Source of the DNA: Actinomycetes bacterium
GTDB lineage: Bacteria > Actinomycetota > Acidimicrobiia > Acidimicrobiales > CADCSY01
DNA: 27,652 nucleotides
Reading direction: 5' to 3'
Assembly: GCA_025464025.1 (NCBI GenBank)
Contig: JAODBP010000293.1
Coordinates: 1 to 27,652 of the forward strand
Shown here piece after piece: positions 13,371 through 20,891 of the stretch. The first letter of the stretch is position 1; every line of letters starts with the position of its first letter. The notes beneath the pieces were generated by a model that made no database searches, was not told the origin of the DNA, and saw nothing but the letters and a program-made list of their open reading frames with translations. Position numbers and translations under genes: made by a program.

Positions 13371-14463
13371 GCCGGCCGGACCGATCCTCCTCGTCGCCGG
13401 GGCCAGGCCGAACTTCATGAAGATCGCCCCGATCCAGGCCGAGCTCGACCGCCGGGGACTCGCGTCGCTGCTCGTCCACACCGGCCAGCACTACGACGAC
13501 GACATGAGCGACGTGTTCTTCGGCGAGCTCGGCATTCGGGTGCCGGACGAGCACCTGCGGGTGGGATCCGGTTCCCACGGCGTGCAGACCGGTCGCGTCA
13601 TGTCGGCGCTCGACCCGGTGGTCGAGCGGGTCGGGCCGACGTGGGTGGTCGTGGTCGGCGACGTGAACTCGACGATGGCAGCGGCGCTCGTCGGCGCCAA
13701 GGCCGGTGTGCCCGTGGCCCACGTCGAAGCCGGCTTGCGCAGCGGCGACTGGTCGATGCCCGAAGAGGTGAACCGGGTCGTGACCGACCGGGTCAGCGAC
13801 CTGCTCCTCGCTCCGTCGGAGGATGCGGTTGCCACGCTCCTCGCCGAAGGTCGTGACGCCCGCACCGTGCGCCTCGTCGGCAACGTCATGGTCGACTCGC
13901 TGGTGGCCAACCGCGAGCGGGCCGTGGCGAGAGCACCAGAACAGCGCTTCGGCCTCTCCGCCGGGGCCTACGCGTTGCTCACCCTGCACCGCCCTTCGAA
14001 CGTCGACGACCGAGAGGGCTTCGCCCGGCTCCTCGAGGCGGTGGCGGTCATCGCCGAGGACCTGCCCGTGCTCTACCCGGCCCACCCTCGCGCCCGGGCC
14101 GCCCTCGACGCGGCGACCCTCCCGCCCAACGTCATCGTCACGGGTCCGGTCGGCTACCTCGACTCGATCGGGCTCCAGGCCGGCGCTCGGCTCGTGCTGA
14201 CCGACTCGGGCGGCATGCAGGAGGAGACCACGGTGCTCGGTGTCCCGTGCCTGACCCTCCGCGAGACGACCGAGCGACCGATCACGATCTCGGAGGGCAC
14301 CAACCGGCTCGTCGGCGTCGACCCCGACGCGATCACGGCGGCGGCCCGAGAGGTGCTGGCCCACCCCCCACCGGCACGACGCCCCGCCCTCTGGGACGGC
14401 CGCGCCGCCGAGCGGATCGTCGACGCGCTGGTGGCGGGGCCCGTCCGGCCACGTCGCCCGTAG
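13366..14463 (+). CDS. wecB: UDP-N-acetylglucosamine 2-epimerase (non-hydrolysing)
   Basis: 365 residues. It interconverts UDP-GlcNAc and UDP-ManNAc in the cytoplasm, feeding cell-surface polysaccharide synthesis. Family motifs are all present: GARPNFMK (12-19), HTGQHYDDDMS, GDVNST (98-103), HVEAGLRS (119-126), TLHRPSNVD (206-214; many members have HRxEN here), TDSGGMQEE (279-287) and RETTERP (299-305). Length is normal for the family. The ATG at 13366 is chosen because homology starts there and TAGGCT lies eight bases upstream; there is no Shine-Dalgarno site. It stands between a divergent lipoprotein gene and the Dabb gene, whose promoter overlaps this gene's stop codon. No other sugar genes are visible, so the glycan it serves is unknown. 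Confidence 0.93.
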   Translation: MLPAGPILLVAGARPNFMKIAPIQAELDRRGLASLLVHTGQHYDDDMSDVFFGELGIRVPDEHLRVGSGSHGVQTGRVMSALDPVVERVGPTWVVVVGDVNSTMAAALVGAKAGVPVAHVEAGLRSGDWSMPEEVNRVVTDRVSDLLLAPSEDAVATLLAEGRDARTVRLVGNVMVDSLVANRERAVARAPEQRFGLSAGAYALLTLHRPSNVDDREGFARLLEAVAVIAEDLPVLYPAHPRARAALDAATLPPNVIVTGPVGYLDSIGLQAGARLVLTDSGGMQEETTVLGVPCLTLRETTERPITISEGTNRLVGVDPDAITAAAREVLAHPPPARRPALWDGRAAERIVDALVAGPVRPRRP

Positions 14464-14479
14464 GCTCCGCCCCCATGTT
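14454..14479 (+). repeat. 26-bp exact repeat, copy 2: promoter/start of the Dabb gene
   Basis: Identical to 13345-13370. TAGGCT (14461-14466) begins on the TAG stop codon of the epimerase gene, and the ATG of the Dabb gene follows eight bases later, so this small gene probably has its own leaderless promoter. Confidence 0.75.
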
Positions 14480-14768
14480 CCACCACGTCGCCCTGTTCCG
14501 CTGGCAGCGCGGGACCACGCCCGAGCAGCTCGAACCGGTCGCTCCCGCTCTGCGGGCCCTGGCCGCCACGCTCCCCGGCCTCGTGTCCTATGCCTGCGGG
14601 CCGAGCCTGGGCCTCACCGAGACCAGCTACGACTTCGGTGTGGTCGCCGTCTTCGAGAGCAAGGCCGGCTGGGACGCCTACATGGCGAACGAGGAGCACG
14701 ACCGCATCCGGGCCGAGCTCATCGCCCCGATCGTGGCCGAGCGGGCCGGCATCCAGACCGAGGGCTGA
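14475..14768 (+). CDS. Dabb (stress-responsive A/B barrel) family protein
   Basis: 97 residues, the usual size for a single dimeric alpha/beta-barrel (Dabb) domain. It begins MFHHVALFRWQRGTTPEQLE, the typical first strand, followed by a helix, LPGLVSYACGPSLG, the YDFGVVAVFESKAGWDAYM strand-helix, and HDRIRAELIAPIV. Members are small cytoplasmic proteins, some enzymes and many of unknown role. The start at 14475 fits both the domain start and the upstream TAGGCT hexamer. It lies 11 bases after the epimerase stop and converges on the first beta-helix gene across a hairpin. Confidence 0.88.
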   Translation: MFHHVALFRWQRGTTPEQLEPVAPALRALAATLPGLVSYACGPSLGLTETSYDFGVVAVFESKAGWDAYMANEEHDRIRAELIAPIVAERAGIQTEG

Positions 14769-14777
14769 CGGGACGAA

Positions 14778-14795
14778 GGCGCCCCGCCGGGCGCC
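14778..14795. terminator. Bidirectional hairpin between convergent genes
   Basis: GGCGCCC (14778-14784) pairs with GGGCGCC (14789-14795) across a four-base loop. It lies ten bases after the Dabb stop and 14 bases after the stop of the convergent beta-helix gene, so it could end both transcripts. No U-run follows. Confidence 0.55.
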
Positions 14796-14808
14796 CTCGA
14801 CGTGGTGG

Positions 14809-17800
14809 TCAGCGGGCGTCGCCGAAGGCGATCCGCTTCCCGTCCGAGGTGAGGAGCCAGTAGCCCTTGCCGGAGTCGGTGTGGATGGCACCGACGAAGG
14901 TCTTGCCCGTGGTGGCACCCGAACCGAGGTACGTGGCGTCGCCGAACGTGAACACGCCGCCGTCGCGGGCGACGAGCCAGTAGCCCTTGCCCGTCGGGGT
15001 CGGGAGCATCGACACGATCGGCTTGGCCAGCTTCCGGTTCCCGGTCGAACCGAGGAACTTGGCGTCGCCGAAGGCGAACACGCCTCCGTCGGCCGCCACC
15101 AGCCAGTAGCCGGCGCCCGAGGGCGTGGGGGTGATGCCGACGATCGGCTGGTTCAGCTTCTTGGCGCCCAGCGAGCCCTGGTACTTCGCCGTGCCGAAGG
15201 CGAAGATGCCGCCGTCGGCCCCGAGGAGCCAGTAGCCCGACGCCTCCCACTCGCCCGCCGCGGCGGCGTGGAGGGACGAGGTCCCGAGCTTGCGGGTCCA
15301 GTGCATCCCGAGCCCGACGATCGGGGCGTTCAGCTTCTTTCCCTTGGGGATCCCGCCCTCGTTGTCACCGGGCAGAGTGGTGAAGACCTGGCCGTCGGGG
15401 GTGACGGCGATCGACGTGGTCGCCGAGAGCGCCATCGAGGTGGCGATCTGGCCCTTCGGCGCGTCCTTCGGCAGCGGCACCTCGATCGCCTCGCCGTCGA
15501 CCACGAACACGGGCGAGCCCGATCCGGTCGGCGGGAGCGAGGGCGGGGCCGGCGGCGCGTCGTTGGCCGGCGGCGCCGTGGTGGGCGGGGTCGACGGCGG
15601 GGTCGTGGTGGGCGGCGTGGTCGTGGGTGGCGTGGGCACGAACACGGGCGCCGGCGCGGAGGCCGGCTGGACCTCGACCGAGCCGATGTCGACCCGGCCG
15701 CCGACCAGGCGGGTCAGCCCCCGCTGATCGGTCGCCGGCAGGCTGGCGAACGCCGGGTCGCCGGCGTCCTTGGCCGGGCTCGTCGAACCGGGCAGGAAGC
15801 TCTTCGTGGTGCCCCCGTTGAGGGCCAGCGGCCCGAGCACGGGGTCGACCCCGATCAGGTTGCCACCCGTCGCGGTCACGCCCGAGCTGCCCACGACGCC
15901 GATGAGCGAGTGGTCCGCCGAGATGACGGCCGGGTCGACGACGGCGCCGTCGCCGGGGAACATCGGGTTGATGTGCACGGTGTCGCGCTTGGCCAGGTCG
16001 GCGGCGCCCGAGTCGGTGTTCCCCGAGACGATGGAGCTCTCGATCGTGGCCGTGCCGCCGATGCCCCCCGTGTAGTTCTCGTAGGGAGCGCCGTAGCTCA
16101 CGGTGTAGGAGGTGGCGGCGATCCCGCCACCGATGCCGTCGGCGTCGTTGCCGGTGATCGTGGAGAGCCGCACGTCGACGGAGCCACCGGGCACCGAGAT
16201 GCCGCCGCCGTCGCGGTCAGCGTGGTTGCCCGTGATCGTGGTCTGCTCGATCTCGATCCTCGCCCGCAGGAGGTGGATAGCCCCGCCGTCGCGCCCGGCG
16301 GTGTTGCCGCCCGACAGCGAGGAGCGGCGGAGGGTGACGTCGAGCTCCTGAGCGTTGTCGGCGATCGCGCCGCCGTCGTAGACGGCGTGGTTGTCGTCGA
16401 ACCGGCTCGACTCGATGGTCACCGCCGTGACGCCGTCGCCCCCGTTGTAGCCGTAGAGCGAGATGGCGCCGCCACCGGCGTCGGCGCCACTCCCGCTCTC
16501 GTTGCCGGTGAAGGTGGCCTCGGTGATGGTGACGGACCCGCCCACGTTGCCCCGCACCCGCAGGGCCCCACCGTCCCCGGAGGCCGTGTTGCCCGTGAAG
16601 GTGGTGCCGGTGATGGTGGCGTCCCGGGTGTGGACCTGGAGCGCCCCCGTGTACCCGTTGGTCGCCCCGTTGGTCGTGAAGGTCGAGTCGGTGATGGCGA
16701 GGCTCGCGCCACCGGCGTACAGCGCACCGGCCGATTGGGCGTGGTTGCCGGTGAAGGCGACCCGCGAGGCGGCGAACGCCGTTCCCCGGCCGGCGTACAC
16801 GGCACCGGCATAGCCGGCCGTGTTGCCCGAGAGGGTGACGTCGGTCAGCGAAAGACCGGCGTCGTAGCTGGAGATGGCGCCGCCCCCGCCCGTGGTGGTG
16901 TTCGTGGTGAACGACGTGGTGTCGATGGCGACGGAACCGCCGACGGGGCTCTGCCCCCGGTTCACGTCGACGCCGCCGCCGCCCTGGTTGCCGCCCGAGT
17001 TCTGGTCGAACGTCGACCCGCTGACCACCGTGGTGCTTGCCGTGTCGGGGGCGAGGATCGAGAGGCCGCCGCCGCCGGTCGCCGCGGTGTCGTGGGTGAA
17101 GGTGCTGTCCGTGATCGTCAGGGACGCCGAGCCGTGCTCGTGCACGCGCAGCCCGGCCCCCTGGCCGCTCGGCGTCACGTTGTCGCTGAACGTCGTGCCC
17201 GCCACGGTGGCCACGGCGCCGTCGAGGAGCTCGACGAGGGCGCCGCCGCCGGCCGACCCGTAGGCGCTGTTGCCGTCAAACGTCGAGTCGGTGATGGTGA
17301 CCGTGCCGCTGGTGCTGACCCGGAGGCCTCCGCCGTCGCTGGCGCCGGCGATGTTGCCCTCGAACGTCGTCCGAGTGAGCGTCAGGGCGGTCGCCTCGCC
17401 CTCGTCGTCGAAGTCCAGCGCGCCGGCGCCGCCGGCCTGGTTGCCAGTGAACGTGACGTCGACCGTGGTGAGCGCGACGCCGTGAGCCCGGATGGCGCCG
17501 GCCGAGGAGCCGACGGCGCCGCCGGTCATCGTGAGCCCGGAGATCACGACGGCCTCGGCTGCGTTGGGGAGGTAGAAGAAGCGCTCGCCGCTGTTGGAGC
17601 CGGGATAGAGGGCCCGGAGCGTCACGCCCGGACCGTCGATGGTGAGCGGGTCGGTCACCACGAGCTCGCCCGACGTGAGCGTGACGCCGCTCGTGACCAC
17701 GCCCGGAGCGAACGTGATCGTGTCGGGGCCGGTGTGGGCGTTGGCGTCGAGGACCGCCTGGCGGAGCGTGCCGGCCCCGGCGTCCCCGCCATCGGTGACG

Positions 17801-17970
17801 CTGTACGTGGTCGCCGAGGCCGGCGTCGCCGTGAGCACGCCGGCGCCGCTGAGGGCGACGGAAGCGCCGGTGGCGATGGCGACCCCCTTGCGGCGGCGTC
17901 GCTGCCGGTCGGCCGCGCGCCGCTGGGCGCGGTTGGTTGCCGGGGACGCCGAGAGCTCGCCAGAGTTCAT
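14809..17970 (-). CDS. Secreted right-handed beta-helix protein with C-terminal GYWL repeats (1053 aa)
   Basis: N-terminus: MNSGELSASP, basic NRAQRRAADRQRRRR, a hydrophobic stretch and a probable cleavage site after ASA (51-53). Residues ~54-765 are a parallel beta-helix: TLRQAVLDANAHTGPDTITFAPG, then many turns of the type ITDSTFTGNTA..DGGAL, ending in choice-of-anchor-Q-like DPVLGPLALNGGTTKSFLPGSTSPAKDAG and TDQRGLTR. A Pro/Thr linker (~767-820) leads to a C-terminal module with four GYWL..DGG(V/I)FAFG-type repeats of about 40-45 residues. No LPxTG or membrane anchor is seen. Probably an exported surface or matrix protein; beta-helices often bind or cleave polysaccharide, but no catalytic site is recognised. 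GGAGG lies 11 bases before the ATG, and a palindromic element lies 35 bases upstream. Confidence 0.85.
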   Translation of the reverse strand: MNSGELSASPATNRAQRRAADRQRRRRKGVAIATGASVALSGAGVLTATPASATTYSVTDGGDAGAGTLRQAVLDANAHTGPDTITFAPGVVTSGVTLTSGELVVTDPLTIDGPGVTLRALYPGSNSGERFFYLPNAAEAVVISGLTMTGGAVGSSAGAIRAHGVALTTVDVTFTGNQAGGAGALDFDDEGEATALTLTRTTFEGNIAGASDGGGLRVSTSGTVTITDSTFDGNSAYGSAGGGALVELLDGAVATVAGTTFSDNVTPSGQGAGLRVHEHGSASLTITDSTFTHDTAATGGGGLSILAPDTASTTVVSGSTFDQNSGGNQGGGGVDVNRGQSPVGGSVAIDTTSFTTNTTTGGGGAISSYDAGLSLTDVTLSGNTAGYAGAVYAGRGTAFAASRVAFTGNHAQSAGALYAGGASLAITDSTFTTNGATNGYTGALQVHTRDATITGTTFTGNTASGDGGALRVRGNVGGSVTITEATFTGNESGSGADAGGGAISLYGYNGGDGVTAVTIESSRFDDNHAVYDGGAIADNAQELDVTLRRSSLSGGNTAGRDGGAIHLLRARIEIEQTTITGNHADRDGGGISVPGGSVDVRLSTITGNDADGIGGGIAATSYTVSYGAPYENYTGGIGGTATIESSIVSGNTDSGAADLAKRDTVHINPMFPGDGAVVDPAVISADHSLIGVVGSSGVTATGGNLIGVDPVLGPLALNGGTTKSFLPGSTSPAKDAGDPAFASLPATDQRGLTRLVGGRVDIGSVEVQPASAPAPVFVPTPPTTTPPTTTPPSTPPTTAPPANDAPPAPPSLPPTGSGSPVFVVDGEAIEVPLPKDAPKGQIATSMALSATTSIAVTPDGQVFTTLPGDNEGGIPKGKKLNAPIVGLGMHWTRKLGTSSLHAAAAGEWEASGYWLLGADGGIFAFGTAKYQGSLGAKKLNQPIVGITPTPSGAGYWLVAADGGVFAFGDAKFLGSTGNRKLAKPIVSMLPTPTGKGYWLVARDGGVFTFGDATYLGSGATTGKTFVGAIHTDSGKGYWLLTSDGKRIAFGDAR

Positions 17971-18004
17971 GGGTCGAGCATCCTCCGCGGTCGGAGCGAA
18001 CCTC

Positions 18005-18027
18005 TCAGTAGCGGACTACTGGTTTTC
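18005..18027 (-). promoter_or_regulatory. Palindromic element, copy A (operator or promoter candidate)
   Basis: CAGTAG and CTACTG are perfect inverted arms around four bases (18006-18021). On the minus strand a GAAAA tract precedes and an A follows. Nearly the same arrangement recurs at 20655-20677. It lies in the 112-base gap between the divergent beta-helix and fusion genes. Confidence 0.55.
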
Positions 18028-18070
18028 GGCCCGCCAGCGGGGCCCGGCCGCGCTGGCGGGCCGGCACCGT

Positions 18071-18076
18071 CATGCT
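18071..18076 (+). promoter_or_regulatory. -10-like hexamer CATGCT of the fusion gene
   Basis: CATGCT ends six bases before the GTG start at 18083, with no Shine-Dalgarno site, matching the leaderless layout seen elsewhere in the window. On the opposite strand GATGCT ends six bases before the beta-helix ATG at 17970. Confidence 0.35.
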
Positions 18077-18082
18077 GGACCC

Positions 18083-20656
18083 GTGCGCCTGCCTGCCGAG
18101 TTCATCCGCCTCCCGTTCCGGGTCGACCACGCCCGCGTCGCCGCCGAGCTGGCGACCATCGACCCCTCGGCCTGGCGCCCGCACCCCGAGGGGCATCCGG
18201 GCAACTGGGCCCTCCCCCTCGTGGCCACCGGTGGCGACCCCACCGACGACAGCGTCCGGGGCCCGATGCTCCCCACGCCGCACCTGGCCGGCATGCCCTA
18301 CACCCGGCAGGTGCTGGCCGCCCTCGACGTGCCGGTGGGCCGGACCCGGTTCATGCGCCTCGACGGCGACGCCGAGGCCACCCCGCACGTCGACGTCAAC
18401 GCCTACTGGTCCACCCGGGTGCGGGTGCACCTGCCGATCGTCACCCAGCCCACGGTGGCGTTCACCTGTGGCGACCGGGCGGCCCACATGGCCACCGGCG
18501 AGGCCTGGGTCTTCGACACCACCAAGCTCCACAACGTGGTGAACCCCGGCGGCGACGAGCGGATCCACCTCGTCGTCGACACGGCCGGCTCGCCGGCGCT
18601 GACCGCCGCCATCGCCGCCGGCGAGGTGAACCCCGAGGGCCCGGGCGCCGCCCCGCTCCTGCCCACCACCGACCAGGCCATCACCTTCGAGGCGGCCGAG
18701 GAGCCGCTGGCCCGGCCGATCTTCATCGTCTCGGCGCCGCGGTCGGGCAGCACGCTGCTGTTCGAGACCCTGGCCCAGTCACCCGGCGTCGCCACCATCG
18801 GCGGCGAGAGCCACGAGCTGATCGAGGGCATCCCGGCCCTGCACCCGGCTGCGCACGACTGGACGTCGAACCGGCTCACGGCGGCCGACGCCACCCCGGA
18901 GGTCGTGGCCGAGCTGCGCCGCCGGTTCACCGAGGCCATGCGCGACCGCGACGGCAACCCGGTCCAGGCCGGCGTCACGCTCCTCGAGAAGACGCCGAAG
19001 AACGCGCTGCGGATCCCGTTCCTGGCCGCCGCCTTCCCCGAGGCCCGCTTCGTCTACCTGTACCGCGACCCGGTCGACACCCTGGCCAGCACGGTCGAGG
19101 GCTGGCGCTCGGGCCGGTTCGCCACCTACCCCGAGCTCCCCGGGTGGGACGGCCTGCCCTGGTCGTTCCTCCTCGTGCCGGGCTGGCCCGAGCTCCAGGG
19201 CCTCTCCCTCGCCGAGCTGGCCGCCCGCCAGTGGAGCACGGCGGTCGAGACGGTCGTCGACGACCTCCTCACCCTGCCCTCTGATCGGTGGTCGGTCATC
19301 GCCCATGGCCAGTTCCTCCAGGACCCGCAGGGCGAGATCGAACGCCTCTGCGCCGTGCTCGGCCTGCCGTGGGACCGGGAGCTGCCGGCCACCCTCCCAG
19401 CCTCGAAGACCACCCTCACCCCACCGGCCCCGGGGAAGTGGCGCCGCCTGGCCAACGAGCTGGCGCCCGTGCTGCCCGTCGTCGCCGGCGCTTCCGACCG
19501 GGCGCGGGGCCTCTTCGCCCGAGAGCCCGGACCGGACCGGGCGACCGAGGCCCTGAAGAACACCTCGACCCGCGAGCCCTTCACCCCCGACGAGGTCGCC
19601 GCCGGGTTCTCGAGCCAGTCGACGGCGTCGTTCGCCCAGCTGCTGGCCGGCCTGGCCTCGTCGGTGGTCGTCACCACGTACCAGACCGGTCGCGTGATCA
19701 TCGTGCGCCAGCAGGGCGAGGTGCTCAACACCCACCTGCGCGCCTTCGACACGCCCATGGGCGTGGCGACCGACGGCGCCGGTCGCCTGGTGATCGGCAC
19801 CCGCCGCGAGGTCTGGGAGTACCGCGACCAGCCCGCCGTCGCCCGGAAGGTCGAACCGGCCGGCAGCCACGACGCCTGCTACCTGCCCCGCCGCGCCCAC
19901 GTCACCGGCGACCTGCGCATCCACGACGTGGCCATCGCCGGCGACGGCGAGCTGTGGGCCGTCAACACCCTGTTCTCCTGCCTGGCCACGTTCGACGAGG
20001 ACCACAGCTTCGTGCCCCGTTGGAAGCCGTGGTTCGTGAGCGAGCTGGCGCCCGAGGACCGCTGCCACCTGAACGGCCTCGCCATGGTCGATGGGGCCCC
20101 TCGGTACGTCACCGCCCTGGGCGCCACCGACACCGCCGCCGGCTGGCGGGCCGACAAGGTCGGTGGCGGCGTGGTCATCGACATCGACGCCAACGAGATC
20201 GTGGCCCGCGGGCTGGCCATGCCGCACTCGCCCCGCTGGCACGACGGCCAGCTCTGGGTGCTCGAGTCGGGCAAGGGTGGCCTGTCGAAGGTCGACCCCG
20301 CCACCGGCGCGGTCACCTGCGTCGCCGAGCTGCCCGGCTTCACCCGCGGCCTCTCGTTCGCGGGGCCCTACGCCTTCGTCGGGCTGTCCCAGGTGCGCGA
20401 GACCCTCTTCGAGGGGGTGCCCATCAAGGACCGGCCCGACCGGGCCTGCGGGGTGTGGGTCGTCGACACCCGCTCCGGGGAGGTCGTCGCCTTCCTCCGC
20501 TTCCGCGGGATGGTGCAGGAGATCTTCGACGTGCAGGTGCTGCCCGGCGTCCGCTACCCCGACCTCGCCGAGCCCGGTGACGAACGGGTCGCGTCGTCCT
20601 ACGTCGTCCCCGACGACGCCCTCGCCCTGGTCCCGGCCGGCCTCCGGGCCGAGTGA
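18083..20656 (+). CDS. Three-domain fusion: Asp/Asn hydroxylase-like, sulfotransferase, DUF4915/TIGR03032-like
   Basis: 857 residues from GTG at 18083. Residues ~1-170 resemble the aspartyl/asparaginyl beta-hydroxylase fold, with H102-x-D104 in TPHVDVNAYW, H150 in LHNVVN and R160 in ERIHLVVD, the likely iron and 2-oxoglutarate ligands. Residues ~210-480 are a PAPS-dependent sulfotransferase: 5'-PSB loop APRSGST (218-224), ESHELIEGIP, LLEKTPKNALR, and the 3'-PB segment YLYRDPVDTLAS. Residues ~500-850 match the TIGR03032/DUF4915 beta-propeller-like family (VVTTYQTGRVIIV, FDTPMGVATD, HDACYLPR, DLRIHDVA, NTLFSCLATFD, CHLNGLAM, MPHSPRWHDGQLWVLESGKG). It may hydroxylate and sulfate a peptide or surface substrate. 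The frame is open upstream to 17639, but that part is antisense to the beta-helix gene. Confidence 0.85.
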   Translation: MRLPAEFIRLPFRVDHARVAAELATIDPSAWRPHPEGHPGNWALPLVATGGDPTDDSVRGPMLPTPHLAGMPYTRQVLAALDVPVGRTRFMRLDGDAEATPHVDVNAYWSTRVRVHLPIVTQPTVAFTCGDRAAHMATGEAWVFDTTKLHNVVNPGGDERIHLVVDTAGSPALTAAIAAGEVNPEGPGAAPLLPTTDQAITFEAAEEPLARPIFIVSAPRSGSTLLFETLAQSPGVATIGGESHELIEGIPALHPAAHDWTSNRLTAADATPEVVAELRRRFTEAMRDRDGNPVQAGVTLLEKTPKNALRIPFLAAAFPEARFVYLYRDPVDTLASTVEGWRSGRFATYPELPGWDGLPWSFLLVPGWPELQGLSLAELAARQWSTAVETVVDDLLTLPSDRWSVIAHGQFLQDPQGEIERLCAVLGLPWDRELPATLPASKTTLTPPAPGKWRRLANELAPVLPVVAGASDRARGLFAREPGPDRATEALKNTSTREPFTPDEVAAGFSSQSTASFAQLLAGLASSVVVTTYQTGRVIIVRQQGEVLNTHLRAFDTPMGVATDGAGRLVIGTRREVWEYRDQPAVARKVEPAGSHDACYLPRRAHVTGDLRIHDVAIAGDGELWAVNTLFSCLATFDEDHSFVPRWKPWFVSELAPEDRCHLNGLAMVDGAPRYVTALGATDTAAGWRADKVGGGVVIDIDANEIVARGLAMPHSPRWHDGQLWVLESGKGGLSKVDPATGAVTCVAELPGFTRGLSFAGPYAFVGLSQVRETLFEGVPIKDRPDRACGVWVVDTRSGEVVAFLRFRGMVQEIFDVQVLPGVRYPDLAEPGDERVASSYVVPDDALALVPAGLRAE

Positions 20657-20677
20657 AAAACCGGTAGTGGCTACTGA
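20655..20677 (+). promoter_or_regulatory. Palindromic element, copy B
   Basis: GGTAG, three bases, then CTACTG, preceded by GAAAAACC and followed by A. Aligned with the minus strand of 18005-18027 it differs at few positions. It begins on the stop codon of the fusion gene and lies 35 bases before the ATG of the small HTH gene, the same distance as copy A from its gene. Confidence 0.55.
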
Positions 20678-20700
20678 AGACGGTTGGCCCTGGCTCGTCG

Positions 20701-20706
20701 TACCGT
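20701..20706 (+). promoter_or_regulatory. -10-like hexamer TACCGT of the small HTH gene
   Basis: TACCGT ends five bases before the ATG at 20712, with no Shine-Dalgarno site, consistent with a leaderless transcript. Confidence 0.35.
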
Positions 20707-20711
20707 CGGAC

Positions 20712-20891
20712 ATGGACCGCGACGAGGCGCTGACCCTCCTGCCCGAGGGCTATGGCACCGCGCTCCGCCTCCGCGACGAGGGGCTGCCGCCCCACGAGAT
20801 CGCGCTGCGCCTCGGGATCGACGACGAGGTGGTCGAGACGCTCCTCAAGATCGGCGACGGCAAGCTGCGCCGGATCCTCGCCGCCGGCTGA
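20712..20891 (+). CDS. Small sigma-region-4-like helix-turn-helix protein
   Basis: 59 residues: MDRDEALTLLPEGYGTALRL, then a helix-turn-helix RDEGLPPHEIALRLGIDDEVVETLL and a basic tail DGKLRRILAAG. The layout resembles the DNA-binding region 4 of sigma-70 factors or LuxR-type HTH, without any other sigma domain. It may be a transcription factor on its own or work with a partner such as the neighbouring LuxR-type protein; both ideas are inference. The ATG was chosen because the next upstream in-frame ATG is inside the fusion gene and TACCGT lies just upstream. Its stop abuts the convergent LuxR stop in a single TGATCA palindrome. Confidence 0.68.
   Translation: MDRDEALTLLPEGYGTALRLRDEGLPPHEIALRLGIDDEVVETLLKIGDGKLRRILAAG

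Noticed and set aside
14590..19284. A 1564-residue plus-strand open frame
   Set aside because: It crosses the antisense of the first beta-helix gene and is out of frame with the fusion gene; its translation is Arg/Gly/Ala-rich with no motif.
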